A DNA stretch of 64,000 bases from positions 2,666,001 through 2,730,000 of the forward strand of contig NZ_FWXT01000001.1 of NCBI RefSeq assembly GCF_900176535.1, given 5' to 3'. Numbering within the stretch: the stretch's first letter is position 1; every line of letters starts with the position of its first letter. The notes beneath the pieces were generated by a model, which saw nothing but the letters and a program-made list of their open reading frames with translations, searched no databases and was not told the DNA's origin. The DNA comes from Pedobacter africanus. Lineage in GTDB: Bacteria; Bacteroidota; Bacteroidia; Sphingobacteriales; Sphingobacteriaceae. A program made the translations under genes and the position numbers. This document shows positions 18,660 to 27,158 of the stretch, in pieces.

Positions 18660-18675
18660 TGCTAAATAAATTTTA

Positions 18676-18683
18676 TATTTTTG
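18676..18683 (+). promoter_or_regulatory. -7-like element before frr
   Basis: TATTTTTG matches TAnnTTTG and lies 17 bases before the frr start. No TTG is found at 19-21 bases upstream, so this is a weak prediction. Confidence 0.3.
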
Positions 18684-18699
18684 GTTAAATTTTACAATT

Positions 18700-19263
18700 A
18701 TGAATGACCTCATAAAGAAACAATTACAAGATGCTCAGGCCACTATGGATAAAGCCATTTTGCATTGCGAAGCTGAACTGACGAAGATCCGTGCAGGTAA
18801 AGCATCGGCAGGAATGCTGGATGGCATCATGGTTGATTATTACGGAAGTCCAACCCCGCTAAGCCAGGTGGCAAGCATCAATACGCCTGATGCACGCACA
18901 TTGATCCTGCAGCCCTGGGAGAAAACATTGCTTACACCTATTGAAAGGGCCATTATGGAAGCTAATATTGGCATCAACCCACAAAATGATGGTATTGTGA
19001 TCCGTTTGGTGGTTCCCCCGCTCACAGAGGAGCGTAGAAGGGAACTGGTGAAAAAAGTTAAGGAAGAAGCAGAAAGAGGCCGGATCACTGTACGTAACAT
19101 CCGTAAAGATGCCAATGAGAAAATCAAAAAATTAAAAGGAGAGAGTGTTTCTGATGATGAAATCAAAACCGGGGAAGCTGAAGTACAGAAAATCACAGAT
19201 GCCTACATCATCAAAGTGGATAAACATGCTGAAGCCAAAGAAAAAGATATCATGACAGTTTAA
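18700..19263 (+). CDS. frr: Ribosome recycling factor
   Basis: A 187-residue protein of standard RRF length that splits post-termination ribosomes with EF-G. LTKIRAGKASAGMLDGIMVDYYG and the helical TEERRRELVKKVKEEAERGRI... region are typical. It is followed by a clear terminator. Confidence 0.97.
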   Translation: MNDLIKKQLQDAQATMDKAILHCEAELTKIRAGKASAGMLDGIMVDYYGSPTPLSQVASINTPDARTLILQPWEKTLLTPIERAIMEANIGINPQNDGIVIRLVVPPLTEERRRELVKKVKEEAERGRITVRNIRKDANEKIKKLKGESVSDDEIKTGEAEVQKITDAYIIKVDKHAEAKEKDIMTV

Positions 19264-19291
19264 TCCCCGGATTATAATCTGCTTGTAAATT

Positions 19292-19328
19292 AAAGGGAAT
19301 GAAGGTAATGCTTCACTCCCTTTTTTTA
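19292..19328 (+). terminator. Terminator after frr
   Basis: AAAGGGAATGAAG pairs with CTTCACTCCCTTT (one mismatch) around a short loop, followed by seven T. Confidence 0.85.
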
Positions 19329-19357
19329 TTTTTAACCCCTCAAACAAAAATTGATCT

Positions 19358-21112
19358 ATGAATTTACTGCTGGAATATTTAAAAAACCATAAATGGGTAG
19401 TGGTTTTAGCCCTTTTTCTTGCTGCAGTTAACATCGGATTTTCTTTGCTGGACCCCTACATTACAGGTAGAATTGTAGATGAGTTCATTGAAAAGAAGGA
19501 TGTGCTGAACAAAAGCCAGTTTATTTTGGGTGTACTGGGCCTGGTGGGCTTAAGTGTTGGAGCTGCAATGGTGTCCAGGATAGCAAAGAACTTTCAGGAT
19601 TATTTTACCAGTATCATTGTGCAAAAAGTTGGGGCACGTATGTATGCTGACGGACTAAAACATTCGCTGGAACTGCCCTATCAGGTTTTTGAAGATCAGC
19701 GCAGCGGTGAAACACTCGGCATTCTTCAGAAAGTAAGACTGGATTCAGAGAAATTCATTACCTCTTTTATCAGTATCCTGTTTGTCAGCCTTATAGGGAT
19801 GGTATTCGTTATCGTCTATTCGGTAACGGTAAGCTATAAGGTAACCCTCATTTATTTTTCTGCAATTCCCATCATCAGCTTCGTGAGCTGGTTCCTGAGC
19901 AGGAAAATAAAGACCATTCAAAGAAAAATCATTGGCGAAACTACTGCATTGGCCGGATCAACAACAGAATCTTTAAGAAATATAGAGTTAGTTAAAAGTC
20001 TGGGCCTTGCCAATCAGGAAATTGAAAGACTCAATAAAACTACCTACAAAATCCTGGGACTGGAACTTCGGAAAGTGAAATATGTAAGAAGCATGAGCTT
20101 TGTGCAGGGCACAACTGTAAATTTTGTCAGGAGTGTAATGGTAGTAGTATTGCTGATTCTCATTTTTGAAAACACCATTTCACCAGGACAGTATTTTTCT
20201 TTTCTTTTTTACTCTTTCTTCCTTTTCGGGCCGTTACAGGAGTTGGGCAATGTTATCCTGGCCTGGCGCGAAGCTGAAGTTTCGCTTGGGAATTTTAAAC
20301 GTATTTTAAGTACTCCGGTAGATGCAAAGCCACTTAACCCGGTTAAACTGGAAAAAATAAATAAGCTGGCTTTTGACTCCGTTAGCTTCAAGCACCTTAC
20401 GGGGAAACACAACGCATTGAACAATATCAGTTTTACCACTCATAAAGGAGAAACCATTGCTTTTGTCGGGCCCTCGGGTTCCGGTAAAACGACACTTGTA
20501 AAACTGCTCGTGGGACTTTATCAACCCGGTGAAGGTGAAGTCTTTTACAACAACAGCTCTGGCAGGGAAATAGACCTGGACCTGTTAAGAGAAAAAATAG
20601 GTTTCGTTACACAAGATACGCAGCTTTTTTCAGGCACTATCAGAGAAAACCTGCAATTTGTAAGGCCTGGTGCAACAGATGAAGAATGCATGCGTGTATT
20701 ACAGCAGGCGGCGTGTAACAATCTGCTGGCGCGTGCAGAGAATGGCCTGGATACCGTAATCGGAGAAGGAGGGGTGAAGGTATCTGGCGGGGAGAAACAA
20801 CGCCTTTCCATAGCCCGGGCGCTTTTACGTCAGCCTGATATCCTGGTTTTTGACGAGGCAACATCTTCCCTGGATTCTTTAACTGAGGAAGAAATTACTG
20901 CAACAATCAGGGATATATCGGAACATACCAGTCACATCACCATTTTAATCGCCCATAGGCTGTCTACGATTAAGCATGCAGACCGTATCTATGTATTGGA
21001 ACGGGGACATATCATTGAAGAGGGGAAACACGACGATCTGCTGGCCCTGAATGGCCTTTATTATGCCATGTGGAGGCAACAGATAGGAGAACGCCTTGAA
21101 GAGAGCGTTTAA
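19358..21112 (+). CDS. ABC transporter, fused permease and ATPase
   Basis: A 584-residue half-transporter of the ABCB/MsbA exporter type. About six membrane helices occupy residues 15-310. The ATPase domain starts near 330 with Walker A GPSGSGKTT (about 370), a KVSGGEKQRLSIARAL signature, Walker B ILVFDEATSSLDS and the switch His in LIAHRLSTI. It should act as a homodimer and export a lipid, peptide or drug; the substrate cannot be read. The stop overlaps the stop of the convergent MFS gene by 4 bases. Confidence 0.93.
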   Translation: MNLLLEYLKNHKWVVVLALFLAAVNIGFSLLDPYITGRIVDEFIEKKDVLNKSQFILGVLGLVGLSVGAAMVSRIAKNFQDYFTSIIVQKVGARMYADGLKHSLELPYQVFEDQRSGETLGILQKVRLDSEKFITSFISILFVSLIGMVFVIVYSVTVSYKVTLIYFSAIPIISFVSWFLSRKIKTIQRKIIGETTALAGSTTESLRNIELVKSLGLANQEIERLNKTTYKILGLELRKVKYVRSMSFVQGTTVNFVRSVMVVVLLILIFENTISPGQYFSFLFYSFFLFGPLQELGNVILAWREAEVSLGNFKRILSTPVDAKPLNPVKLEKINKLAFDSVSFKHLTGKHNALNNISFTTHKGETIAFVGPSGSGKTTLVKLLVGLYQPGEGEVFYNNSSGREIDLDLLREKIGFVTQDTQLFSGTIRENLQFVRPGATDEECMRVLQQAACNNLLARAENGLDTVIGEGGVKVSGGEKQRLSIARALLRQPDILVFDEATSSLDSLTEEEITATIRDISEHTSHITILIAHRLSTIKHADRIYVLERGHIIEEGKHDDLLALNGLYYAMWRQQIGERLEESV

Positions 21113-22386
21113 ACTTTCTGCTCATTGATGTCCTGCAGGCTCAGCTTCATCAGCCCTTTTGTTTTGAGGTAGGTAACCCCGGCCACCACAATGGTCATGC
21201 TGCCGCCGAATACTACTGCAGGAACAGTCCGCATCAGCTTGGCCGTTAAACCCGATTCAAAGGCGCCGATTTCGTTGGAGGAGCCAATAAACATACTGTT
21301 CACGGCCGATACCCTGCCACGCATTTCATCTGGCGTGAGCAGCTGCATGATCGTAGAGCGGATCAGTACACTTACACTGTCAAATGCGCCTTCCATGAAC
21401 AGGAAGAACAGGGTGAGGTAAAAGTTTTTGGAAATGCCATAACAAATGATGCTTGTTCCAAAGCCGGTAACGGCAATGAGCAGGTTTCTCCAGGGTTTAT
21501 TCATTGGCGAAAAGCGGGTCATGGCCAGCATGGTAATTACCGCCCCTGCCGATGCTGCAGCCCGCATAAAGCCCAAACCTTCGGAACCAACCTTGAGGAT
21601 GTCGTTTGCAAAAACCGGCAACAGCGCCACCGCACCCCCAAAAAAGACAGAAAAGAGATCCAGGCTCATCGCACCCAGCATCATCTTGTTCTTAAATACA
21701 AACTTCACACCTTCCGTAAGGCTTTTTACGATGTTCTCCTTAGGGATAAACCTTGGAGGTACGGGTGTTAAAAGAAAGATAAAACCAAGCGCCACCAGAA
21801 TAAAAGCAATAATAACCGCATAGGTGGTGGTTACGCCAAAAAACGCATAGATCAAACCGCCCACTGCCGGGCCCAGAATTGAAGCGGTCATGTAAGCTGA
21901 ACTGTTCCAGGTACTTGAGTTTGGATAAAGTGCTTTGGGGACTACCTGCCCCATTACCGAAAAAGCGGCCGGACTATAGAAACCGCGAGCTATACCTATC
22001 CCGAAGATCATCAGGTACATCACCGGTACCACATATCCGGCAGGCACATACGCATGCATTTGCGGAATGGTAACCAGCATCATTACAAATGAACACAAAA
22101 ATACCGTTGCAAAGATTTTCATCAGCAAACCGCGTTTTTCCGATTTATCGGCAACGTAGCCTCCGTATAGTGCAATGCCGATAGAAGGGACGGCCTCACA
22201 AAGCCCTACCAGGCCAAGGGCCAGCGGGTCTTTCGTCAGATGATAGATATGGAACCCAATAATTACAGCCTGCATCTGGTAGGCAAACGTAAAAAAGAAC
22301 CGCATGCCCACATAATATCTGAATTCTTTAAGTCGTAGCGCTGCGTAGAGGTCGGGTTTTTCGGTTATGGCTGTCTGATCGTCCAA
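21109..22386 (-). CDS. MFS transporter (EntS/MFS_3-like)
   Basis: A 425-residue protein with about 12 hydrophobic helices. YGGYVADKSEKRGLL after helix 2 resembles the MFS signature loop GGxxADrxxrR, and the whole resembles the MFS_3 group that includes enterobactin exporter EntS and many efflux pumps. It lies 35 bases after the ThiE-like gene on the same strand, so it may be the last gene of the riboswitch-controlled unit. Whether it moves thiamin-related compounds or is an unrelated efflux pump is open. Confidence 0.85.
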   Translation of the reverse strand: MDDQTAITEKPDLYAALRLKEFRYYVGMRFFFTFAYQMQAVIIGFHIYHLTKDPLALGLVGLCEAVPSIGIALYGGYVADKSEKRGLLMKIFATVFLCSFVMMLVTIPQMHAYVPAGYVVPVMYLMIFGIGIARGFYSPAAFSVMGQVVPKALYPNSSTWNSSAYMTASILGPAVGGLIYAFFGVTTTYAVIIAFILVALGFIFLLTPVPPRFIPKENIVKSLTEGVKFVFKNKMMLGAMSLDLFSVFFGGAVALLPVFANDILKVGSEGLGFMRAAASAGAVITMLAMTRFSPMNKPWRNLLIAVTGFGTSIICYGISKNFYLTLFFLFMEGAFDSVSVLIRSTIMQLLTPDEMRGRVSAVNSMFIGSSNEIGAFESGLTAKLMRTVPAVVFGGSMTIVVAGVTYLKTKGLMKLSLQDINEQKV

Positions 22387-22421
22387 GGGTAGATACTTTA
22401 GACAAAGCTAAAGAAAAGTAT

Positions 22422-23054
22422 TTACATGATCTTGTCATAAAATGACAGGTAGGCGTCCCGCATATCCTCTGCCTGGTTAATGGCTGCGGAGGCTGCAATT
22501 CCGAATATCCCGGTATGCATCAATGGTTCGATATCAGGAATGCCCACGCCCCCAACGGCTAGCACCGGTAAATCAATTGATTTTTCTTTCAAAATCTTCA
22601 TGGCATTCCTGTACCCTTCAATGCCGAGTAAAGGCAGCTCGTTAGGTTTGGTAATGGTGGTATAAAAAGGGCCAAAACCCGCATAATCTGCGCCTTCAGT
22701 GGCCAGTCTTATTAAGCCCTCAGCTGTATTTGCCGATCCTCCTATCGTAACGGCCTCGCCGAGCTCTTCCCTCAACCGAACAAAATCTGCGTCCATATCT
22801 TCTATATGAAAGCCCTGGATATCTGCCTTGCCGTTCAGCTGCACATGATCTGTAACGATCAGGGTCGCGCCCCAGTCGTCACAAATCCCTGCAATGGCAT
22901 TGATATCTTCCAGCAATGCCTCCTCATTTTTTGTCAGGCAGCGGTATTGTATCCATTTCGCACCGGACTCGCAGGCAATCTGTGCCTGTTCAATATGGCT
23001 CAGCTGTGGAATGTCGTGGGTAATGAAATGCAGTTTTTCAATGAATTTCTTCAT
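22422..23054 (-). CDS. Thiamine-phosphate-synthase-like protein (ThiE/TenI family, divergent)
   Basis: A 210-residue TIM-barrel protein. WIQYR near residue 36, GADYAGFGPFYTTITKP near 140 and VLAVGGVG near 175 place it in the ThiE/TenI family. Several substrate-binding motifs differ from true ThiE: the REK after Q is CLT, the ND of the INDR motif is TD, the HLGQxD motif is HIEDMD, and SxH is SAN. It lies 7 bases after the TonB receptor gene behind a TPP riboswitch, so a thiamin link is well supported, but activity as a synthase is uncertain. Confidence 0.8.
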   Translation of the reverse strand: MKKFIEKLHFITHDIPQLSHIEQAQIACESGAKWIQYRCLTKNEEALLEDINAIAGICDDWGATLIVTDHVQLNGKADIQGFHIEDMDADFVRLREELGEAVTIGGSANTAEGLIRLATEGADYAGFGPFYTTITKPNELPLLGIEGYRNAMKILKEKSIDLPVLAVGGVGIPDIEPLMHTGIFGIAASAAINQAEDMRDAYLSFYDKIM

Positions 23055-23061
23055 GATGGAA

Positions 23062-25563
23062 TTAAAATTTCAGGTTCAGCGAAATTAAGAAATTAGTTCC
23101 GGCCTGAGGAAAGTAAAAATTCTCTGTTGTTTTTCCCCATGGGTAAATGGAGCTGTAGGTATAACCATTGCTCTCATATTTCTCATTAAAGATGTTGTTC
23201 ACCAATACCCCTATGTTGATGTTTTTAATTCCCTTTAAACGGAAATCGTAGCCTAATCTGGCGTTGCTGACCCAATAAGCATCGAGCCTGCGGCTTTCGT
23301 TTTGTGTATTGTCCATGTACTGCCGGCCTACATATTTACTTTGCAGGGCTATGGCAAAGCCCGATAGCGGTTTATACACCAGCTCTCCAAACAATACCGT
23401 ATTGGGCGAGAAAGCAATATCCGGGCTGGCGTAGGTAGTTGCCTGCATACCTATAAAATCGAAATTGGCATCGTATTCTGCAATGTAATCAATATAGTTT
23501 TTGATCTTGTTCCTGCTTAAGGCTGCATTGGCGTTCAGGGCAAACTGTTGGCTGATCACATACGAAGCGTCCAGCTCAATACCCATTCTTGAGCTTTTGT
23601 CTACATTCTGACGGTAAGGGTCACCTCCGTCATTGATCTCGCCGGTGAAGATCAGCTGGTCTTTATAAAACATGCCGTAGACATTAATTCCTGCATCCAG
23701 ACTGCTGTTTTTGAAGCGATAGCCAGCTTCTATATTGTTCAGCTGCTCCGGTTTTGGTACCGGCAAGCCGCTTTTCAGGTTGATGAAATCATCGCGGTTG
23801 GGCTCCTTGTTTCCCACACTGAACGACGCATAGACATTGCTTTGCCCATCTACAAAATAAGTAGCCCCGGCTTTGGGATTAAAAAAGTTATAATTATTGT
23901 GGAAATCAAGCGCATTACGGTTCTTGTCTGTTCCCGTAATGGCGTAAGCCACATTCCTGTATTGTAAATCGGCGAACAGGTTCAGCTTGTCGTCAACCGT
24001 ATAATTTACTTTCAGAAAGCTGTTAAAGTCGTCTTTGTTGCCTTTACCATCATAATAATGACGGTCATTGTCGCCGTTTGAGGCATATTCGGCCCAGATC
24101 ACCTGACCGAAATGCTTGCCCCTGTACTGGTTGTAGGCACCACCCAATGTAAAGCTTAAGTCAGACACGGGCAGGTAATTGAAAGCATAGGTAAAACCAT
24201 AAAAATCATTGTCCAGCCAGCGCCTGCGCACCAGGTTTGTTCTGCTTACAGACGATCCTCCGATAGTGACATCGGGCAGGCCGTACTTACTGAACTTTTG
24301 GCCGTTTTTATATTCTTCGAAATAACCTTTTCCAGCCGTATAATGCAAGGCCCCGTTAAAAGAGAACTTTTCGCTGAACTGTTTTGCGTATAGCGCCTGG
24401 TAATGGTTTTGGGTATAATTGTCGTTCTGGTCCTTATACGTAAACTGGTTGTATGTACGGTTGTTTGAATTAAACAGCTTCAGGGAATCGGCCTCGGTAT
24501 AGTACAAATAATCTCTGTTATTGGCATAATGCTCCTTTAAGCCCTCCAGGTTGCCACGCAGCTTAGCCTCAGGTACCCCGTTCCAGGCCTGGTAGGTTTT
24601 TTCCTGCCCGGAGAAAACATTGACCCGCAAAAGGTCTGTTTTGCCGTAGTACGCTCCGGAAAGGAAATACGATTTAAGGTCGGATGCCCCGCGGTCAACA
24701 AAACCATCGGATTTGATCCTTGAAAGACGTCCGTCGAAACTCCATTTGCCGTCTATCAGCCCGGAGCCCAGCTTAACGGTATTTTTTAAAGTCCCGAATG
24801 AACCTGCCGAATTGTTGAGTTCAGCATAAGCATTCTCCGAAAAAGAACCGGTCTGGATATTGACACTGCCGCCAAAAGCGCCCGCCCCATTGGTTGAAGT
24901 CCCTACACCGCGCTGGATCTGTATGTTGTCTACAGAAGAGGCAAAGTCGGGCATGTTCACCCAAAAGGTACCCTGGCTTTCGCTGTCATTGTAAGGAATC
25001 CCGTTTACCGTAATGTTGACCCTGCTGGCATCGCTGCCCCGGATCCTGATGCCTGTATAGCCCACGCCTGCACCCGCATCAGAAGTTACCACCACACCAG
25101 GGGTATTATTGATAATGAAAGGCAGGTCCTGCCCAAAGTTGTTTTGTTCAATTTCCGTTTTGCCAATATTTTTATAGGTTGTGGCCGAGCGGTCGCCTGC
25201 CCTTGTTGCCCGTACTATCACTTCATCTGCCAGGAATGCCTGGGGGCTGAGTACAAAGTCCAGTGTAGCATCTGTGGCTATCCTGACTGTTTTTTCTGTG
25301 CTCAGGTAACCGATATAACTGGCTGTTAGCACATAGGTGCCGGCTTTTAAGTTGTGGAACTGATATTTTCCCTGTGCATCTGTGATTAGGCCCGTGGCTT
25401 TATGCTTCAGTCTTATTGATGCACCCGGAAGTGCCTGTCCTGATTTTTCTGATACGCTACCGGAAATACTGAATTGTGCCATAGCAAAGCATGGCAATAG
25501 CAGCACGGCTAAGGCCGCAATAATTGATTTTTTCAACTGGCTTGTTTTTAAATAATGTTTCAT
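23062..25563 (-). CDS. TonB-dependent receptor, TPP-riboswitch controlled (probable thiamin or precursor importer)
   Basis: An outer-membrane receptor of about 833 residues. It has a signal peptide ending near AMAQ, a CarboxypepD-like domain (ISGSVSEKSGQALPGASIRL), a plug domain (TEIEQNNFGQDLPFIINNTPGVV) and a 22-strand-type barrel ending in an aromatic-rich C-terminal strand. It lacks the SusC-type long plug and has no SusD partner. The TPP riboswitch directly before the start makes thiamin, a phosphate ester or a precursor the likely cargo. I chose the ATG at 25563 because GGAGGGAG sits 6-9 bases before it; the ATG at 25569 is only two codons further up. Confidence 0.88.
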   Translation of the reverse strand: MKHYLKTSQLKKSIIAALAVLLLPCFAMAQFSISGSVSEKSGQALPGASIRLKHKATGLITDAQGKYQFHNLKAGTYVLTASYIGYLSTEKTVRIATDATLDFVLSPQAFLADEVIVRATRAGDRSATTYKNIGKTEIEQNNFGQDLPFIINNTPGVVVTSDAGAGVGYTGIRIRGSDASRVNITVNGIPYNDSESQGTFWVNMPDFASSVDNIQIQRGVGTSTNGAGAFGGSVNIQTGSFSENAYAELNNSAGSFGTLKNTVKLGSGLIDGKWSFDGRLSRIKSDGFVDRGASDLKSYFLSGAYYGKTDLLRVNVFSGQEKTYQAWNGVPEAKLRGNLEGLKEHYANNRDYLYYTEADSLKLFNSNNRTYNQFTYKDQNDNYTQNHYQALYAKQFSEKFSFNGALHYTAGKGYFEEYKNGQKFSKYGLPDVTIGGSSVSRTNLVRRRWLDNDFYGFTYAFNYLPVSDLSFTLGGAYNQYRGKHFGQVIWAEYASNGDNDRHYYDGKGNKDDFNSFLKVNYTVDDKLNLFADLQYRNVAYAITGTDKNRNALDFHNNYNFFNPKAGATYFVDGQSNVYASFSVGNKEPNRDDFINLKSGLPVPKPEQLNNIEAGYRFKNSSLDAGINVYGMFYKDQLIFTGEINDGGDPYRQNVDKSSRMGIELDASYVISQQFALNANAALSRNKIKNYIDYIAEYDANFDFIGMQATTYASPDIAFSPNTVLFGELVYKPLSGFAIALQSKYVGRQYMDNTQNESRRLDAYWVSNARLGYDFRLKGIKNINIGVLVNNIFNEKYESNGYTYSSIYPWGKTTENFYFPQAGTNFLISLNLKF

Positions 25564-25567
25564 ACTC

Positions 25568-25675
25568 ATCTCCCTCCGCCGGCATTATCCGGATCAGGTG
25601 CATACATCTGCGTACAGATGTATAGGGTATACTCTCAGCCTTTTTTTGTGTTTTTTACAAACAAGGCACCCCTTT
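25568..25675 (-). ncRNA. TPP riboswitch (THI element)
   Basis: Read on the minus strand, the conserved THI-box blocks occur in order: GGGGTGCC (25665-25672), GGCTGAGAGTATACCC, an extra stem (ACATCTGTACGCAGATGT), ACCTGATCCGGATAATGCCGGCG and GGAGGGA. The last block is the 3' strand of the closing region and also the only Shine-Dalgarno-like sequence of the receptor gene, so ligand binding would hide the ribosome site: translational control is likely. No terminator follows. Confidence 0.96.
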
Positions 25676-25684
25676 TTGATGAAA

Positions 25685-25716
25685 CAAAGGTACTCGCTTA
25701 TTTTATCAATAGCAAA
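25685..25716 (-). promoter_or_regulatory. Promoter of the TPP riboswitch transcript
   Basis: On the minus strand TTTG (25713-25716) and TACCTTTG (25685-25692) are 20 bases apart. The -33 element lies inside the 3' end of the kinase gene. The predicted start is near 25679, a few bases before the riboswitch. Confidence 0.7.
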
Positions 25717-26228
25717 TCCTCTACCGCTGAAATGGCATTACTCAGCCGGTCTTCCGCTCCGCCTACAACCACATAGTTTGCATTTAAGGCTTTAAGCTCT
25801 TTATGCCATACTTCCATGAAATGTTCCCGCTGATGCGGGAAGTCGCGCAAAGGGTCTTCCTGCCAGGGCAGGTCAATATCCATCAGCAGGTAAAAATCAT
25901 AGCGATACTCAGGCAATGCATCAAGGACTACCTGTGGGGTTTCCCCGAAAACTTCATCGCTCCAGATCTTAACAGTAAGGAATGTGGTGTCACAAAAAAT
26001 CAGGTCTTTTTGTGCAATGGCCAGTATCGATGCTTCCAGCGCAACCTGCCCGTGAAACATATTGATTTCGTCCTGTAAATTACAAGGCTCAGTTAATGCT
26101 GCACAGTAATAGCGGGCATACTCGGGCACCCAAAGGGTTTGGTAATGGGTCGCCAGCTGCGCTGTAATGGTCGATTTGCCGGTGCTCTCCGGACCAACAA
26201 TGGCAATTTTTTTAATTTTCCTGTTCAC
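25698..26228 (-). CDS. NadR-like ATP-binding kinase domain protein
   Basis: A 176-residue P-loop protein with Walker A GPESTGKST at residues 12-20 and the segment VPEYARYYC that matches the ribosylnicotinamide-kinase domain of NadR. It lacks the DNA-binding and adenylyltransferase domains of full NadR. It overlaps the PnuC-type gene by 17 bases, so uptake and phosphorylation are coupled. In the classic case it would phosphorylate nicotinamide riboside; next to a TPP riboswitch, thiamin or a precursor is also possible. Confidence 0.82.
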   Translation of the reverse strand: MNRKIKKIAIVGPESTGKSTITAQLATHYQTLWVPEYARYYCAALTEPCNLQDEINMFHGQVALEASILAIAQKDLIFCDTTFLTVKIWSDEVFGETPQVVLDALPEYRYDFYLLMDIDLPWQEDPLRDFPHQREHFMEVWHKELKALNANYVVVGGAEDRLSNAISAVEDLLLIK

Positions 26229-26826
26229 GATAAGCCCTCCTCCAGTCTAAATAACCAACTGCTGCAATGTAAATGTATATGGCATACATCAAGGCTGTTG
26301 CATACAAATTTTTAGAAACATACATCCCTACATAAATGATGTCAACAAATATCCAGATGAGCCAGTTCTGTATCACTTTCCGGGCCAGGAATATCTGGGC
26401 AACCAGGCTGCAGGCGGTACAAAAACTGTCCAGATAAGGAAAGGAGGCGTCTGTTTTTTTATAAAGCAACTGCCCCAGCAGGAAAGTAAAAGTGACAATG
26501 CCAATGACCGACAGCAATATTTCTTTCTGGTTGATATTGGCGACGGGCCTGGAGGCCTCCGGGTTATTCCTGTTTTTGCTCCAGTAATACCAGCCATAGA
26601 TGTTCATGAAAAAGAAGTAAAACTGAAGCCCCATATCTGCATACAGCTTCGATTCAAAGAAAATAAAAATGTAGATGACCACACTGACGATAGCTACGGG
26701 CCAGCTGTAAATGTTGTTTTTGGCTGCCAGCCATACACATAATATCCCGGTAAATACACCAAACCATTCCAGTGCCCCGGTCTGGATAAAGAATTGGGAA
26801 AAGCTGTCCTTCAGTAATTCGATCAT
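26212..26826 (-). CDS. pnuC: PnuC/PnuT-type vitamin transporter
   Basis: A 204-residue membrane protein with about seven hydrophobic helices. NWLIWIFVDIIYVGMYVSKN near residue 155 is the PnuC-family signature; MYAIYIYIAAVGYLDWRR closes it. PnuC proteins carry nicotinamide riboside, PnuT paralogs carry thiamin, and the sequence alone does not let me separate them. It starts at ATG 26826 with a terminator-like hairpin 35 bases upstream. Confidence 0.85.
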   Translation of the reverse strand: MIELLKDSFSQFFIQTGALEWFGVFTGILCVWLAAKNNIYSWPVAIVSVVIYIFIFFESKLYADMGLQFYFFFMNIYGWYYWSKNRNNPEASRPVANINQKEILLSVIGIVTFTFLLGQLLYKKTDASFPYLDSFCTACSLVAQIFLARKVIQNWLIWIFVDIIYVGMYVSKNLYATALMYAIYIYIAAVGYLDWRRAYREQEN

Positions 26827-26853
26827 CGCCCAAAAGTACTAAATGCTTCTGCA

Positions 26854-26890
26854 TAAAAAAATCCGGCAGGGATGAACGCCCGTACCGGAT
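26854..26890 (-). terminator. Terminator-like hairpin 35 bp upstream of pnuC
   Basis: ATCCGG (26861-26866) and CCGGAT (26885-26890) pair, with an inner GGG/CCC; on the minus strand the stem is followed by seven T. No minus-strand gene feeds into it, so it may end a small RNA or act as an attenuator in the pnuC leader. Confidence 0.55.
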
Positions 26891-26911
26891 AATAAACCAA
26901 ACAAACTATTT

Positions 26912-27001
26912 ATGAAGATTACCCTCATGAAAGAGGATTTTTTGAATCTTTATTTTAGAAACGCTAATTCTATGCATGTAGTACAAGATGCAGACCAATA
27001 G
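26912..27001 (+). CDS. Possible 29-residue small ORF
   Basis: An ATG at 26912 opens 29 codons ending at TAG 26999-27001, beginning MKITLMKEDFLNLYF. It lies 4 bases after the CA-rich tract shared with the 3677-3691 locus. No ribosome site or homolog is known to me; translation is unproven. Confidence 0.18.
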   Translation: MKITLMKEDFLNLYFRNANSMHVVQDADQ

Positions 27002-27158
27002 TGGCTATTCCCCTGTTTCGTGACGATCGGATGACCCCGTCATATTTTAGTTACATTTTATAAAACAAAACCCGGTCCCGTTTGTCTATAACAGGCGAGG
27101 AGAGAAATATGGCAAATGCTTACCAATTCATTAAAGGTTAAATTAAAATTGATGAAAC

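Larger units (their letters stand above)
26827..27158. other. 332-bp intergenic region with terminator-like hairpin and short ORFs
   Basis: The region between pnuC (minus) and the next gene (plus) holds a hairpin at 26861-26890, the tract TAAACCAAACAAACT at 26893-26907, a 29-codon plus-strand ORF at 26912-27001, a weak hairpin near 27021-27042 (TGACG / CGTCA followed by TATTTT) and an 11-codon frame at 27109 preceded by GGCGAGGAGAG. I see no TPP element and no other riboswitch I recognise. Confidence 0.5.
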
